NCBI GenBank assembly: GCA_014529385.2
Contig: CM043967.1
Span: 86,353,278-86,417,277 of the forward strand
From: Adiantum capillus-veneris
Taxonomy: Eukaryota; Streptophyta; Polypodiopsida; Polypodiales; Pteridaceae
Direction: 5' to 3'
Length of the DNA stretch: 64,000 bases
The notes under the pieces: model-generated
What the model saw: the letters and a program-made list of their open reading frames with translations, nothing else
The model's database searches: none
Told to the model about the DNA's origin: nothing
Position numbers and translations under genes: made by a program
Shown here: positions 63,196 through 64,000 of the stretch, in pieces
How positions within the stretch are numbered: position 1 is the first letter of the stretch
Layout: each line of letters opens with the position of its first letter

Positions 63196-63999
63196 CTATT
63201 TGTTGGGTGGACTTGCATCCTCCTCAAGTGACTTTTCTTCTTGAGATGATACCTTAACCTTCTTGCTTCTTTCCTCGTATGCTTTGCGACGTACATTTTG
63301 TTGCATAAGAGTGCGATCCTCATATACATTACAACCCGTTCCTTTGAGGTAGATCCAACCATTGTCAAGGATGATCTTTCTCTTTACCTCATCAGCCATG
63401 GTACATACAATAGGTCTTTCTCCCGAGCGAGGGACTCCTTGTTTTCCAACTCGATGTGCACCATAAGCCATGATTCCTGACATGCCAAAGTGTGTAGCAA
63501 AAAACTCTTCAATAGCAACCGCAAGAGATTGGGGTGTTTCCATGCTTTCCTCCTTGATTCCACGAATGACGATGTTCTTTGAGCGTTTTTGTCGTTCTTG
63601 CAATTCTTGAGTGTCCACATTCTCTACATTCTTTGCTTGGACAACGGCTTGCGTGATAGGAGATGTAGAAACCACATTATCCTTACATATATCAGCCCAT
63701 GATTTGGATGCATTTCTCATCTCACATACATCATGTCGTATTGTATCTATCGTTTCCTCTTTCAATACATGATCACTCTCAACTTTGCTCAAGCGCTCTT
63801 TCACTACATTCATGTCCACAAGAGAGCGTTTACATTCTTGAACTTCATTCTCAAGATGCATCAAGCGTGTTGTTTGCATTTCAAGAACCTTCTTGAGGTG
63901 CTCATTCTCCACAACGAGAACTCTTAAAGTACCATTCTCCATTGCAAGTGCGCGCAACTCTTCACCTTGCTTGTTGACGGTTTCTTGTAAGGAGATCAA
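63196..63999 (-). CDS. LINE-B ORF1 protein, C-terminal 267 residues (start outside window)
   Basis: Open frame reaching the window edge, so the real start is not seen. It begins with heptad-rich coiled coil (LRALAMENGTLRVLVVENEH, LKKVLEMQTTRLMHLENEVQ). From about residue 137 is an L1 ORF1p-like domain (KNIVIRGIKEES, AIEEFFATHFGM, AHRVGKQG, RPIVCTMADEVKRKIILDN), followed by a basic C-terminal region. There is no CCHC knuckle. This is the coiled coil plus RRM type, different from the DUF4283 plus CCHC type in LINE-A. It stops at TAG 63196-63198, six bases before the ORF2 ATG, so ORF2 may be translated by reinitiation or readthrough. Confidence 0.85.
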   Translation of the reverse strand: MISLQETVNKQGEELRALAMENGTLRVLVVENEHLKKVLEMQTTRLMHLENEVQECKRSLVDMNVVKERLSKVESDHVLKEETIDTIRHDVCEMRNASKSWADICKDNVVSTSPITQAVVQAKNVENVDTQELQERQKRSKNIVIRGIKEESMETPQSLAVAIEEFFATHFGMSGIMAYGAHRVGKQGVPRSGERPIVCTMADEVKRKIILDNGWIYLKGTGCNVYEDRTLMQQNVRRKAYEERSKKVKVSSQEEKSLEEDASPPNK

Positions 64000-64000
64000 G

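Larger units (their letters stand above)
59755..64000 (-). mobile_element. LINE-B long copy (L1-like), 5' end outside window
   Basis: A reverse-strand LINE with ORF1 (63999-63196, open at the window edge), ORF2 (63189-59811, one frameshift) and a short 3' UTR of about 55 bases. The UTR contains the stem-loop AGGTCA-TATT-TGACCT (complement of 59776-59791) and leads into a (TATC)n/(CT)n tract. ORF1 and ORF2 lie in the same frame, separated by TAG and two codons. It is nearly intact, so it was probably recently active. Confidence 0.93.

Overview
This window is eukaryotic nuclear DNA from a land plant with a large, repeat-rich genome. The evidence is Ty1/copia and Ty3/gypsy retrotransposons, a CACTA transposon with GT-AG introns, two LINE lineages, fragments of plant gene families (an HMA/isoprenylated metal-binding protein, a chloroplast-type DnaJ zinc-finger protein, ribosomal protein S20) and many long (GA)n/(CT)n and (CA)n tracts. 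A fern or another large-genome vascular plant would fit, but I cannot fix the taxon. I see no intact host gene; almost everything is transposon-derived.

Layout. 1-970: partial LTR of a chromovirus family. 2287-7464: intact Ty1/copia element with a perfect 5-bp target duplication (ATATG), apparently identical 227-bp LTRs and one open gag-pol frame. 9585-9896: reverse-strand LTR. 9897-12131: dead reverse-strand Ty3/gypsy pol fragment.

12132-54640 is one nested stack. The base is a reverse-strand plant L1-type LINE (LINE-A), split into four pieces (12132-13150, 15893-16876, 35997-38795, 54397-54640). The gaps are a 2.7-kb TG...CA insertion (13151-15892), a 19.1-kb CACTA element (16877-35993) and a 15.6-kb chromovirus G2 (38796-54391). 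Removing each insertion rejoins the LINE reading frame. The CACTA element contains a 13.5-kb Ty3/gypsy element G1 (16989-30472), a captured HIPP metal-binding gene fragment, the C-terminal exons of a TNP2-type transposase and a TNPA-like gene. G2 contains two truncated, oppositely oriented copies of one short-LTR copia family.

54640-64000 is rich in microsatellites. It holds a DnaJ zinc-finger pseudogene, an RPS20 pseudogene and a second LINE lineage (LINE-B). Two LINE-B fragments, a long LINE-B copy and an ORF1-only (HAL1-like) relative all end in the same stem-loop followed by a (CT)n tract on the sense strand. The long copy (59755 to the window edge) carries ORF1 and an APE-endonuclease/RT ORF2 broken by one frameshift.

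Most notable points: (1) G1 has a second retropepsin-like domain with DTGA after integrase, while its usual protease site reads DGGA; (2) LINE-B copies are linked to (CT)n/(GA)n microsatellites; (3) the CACTA element carries a HIPP fragment ending in a CaaX box; (4) the nested stack can be dated layer by layer; (5) nonsense mutations in several elements all fit C-to-T or G-to-A change.
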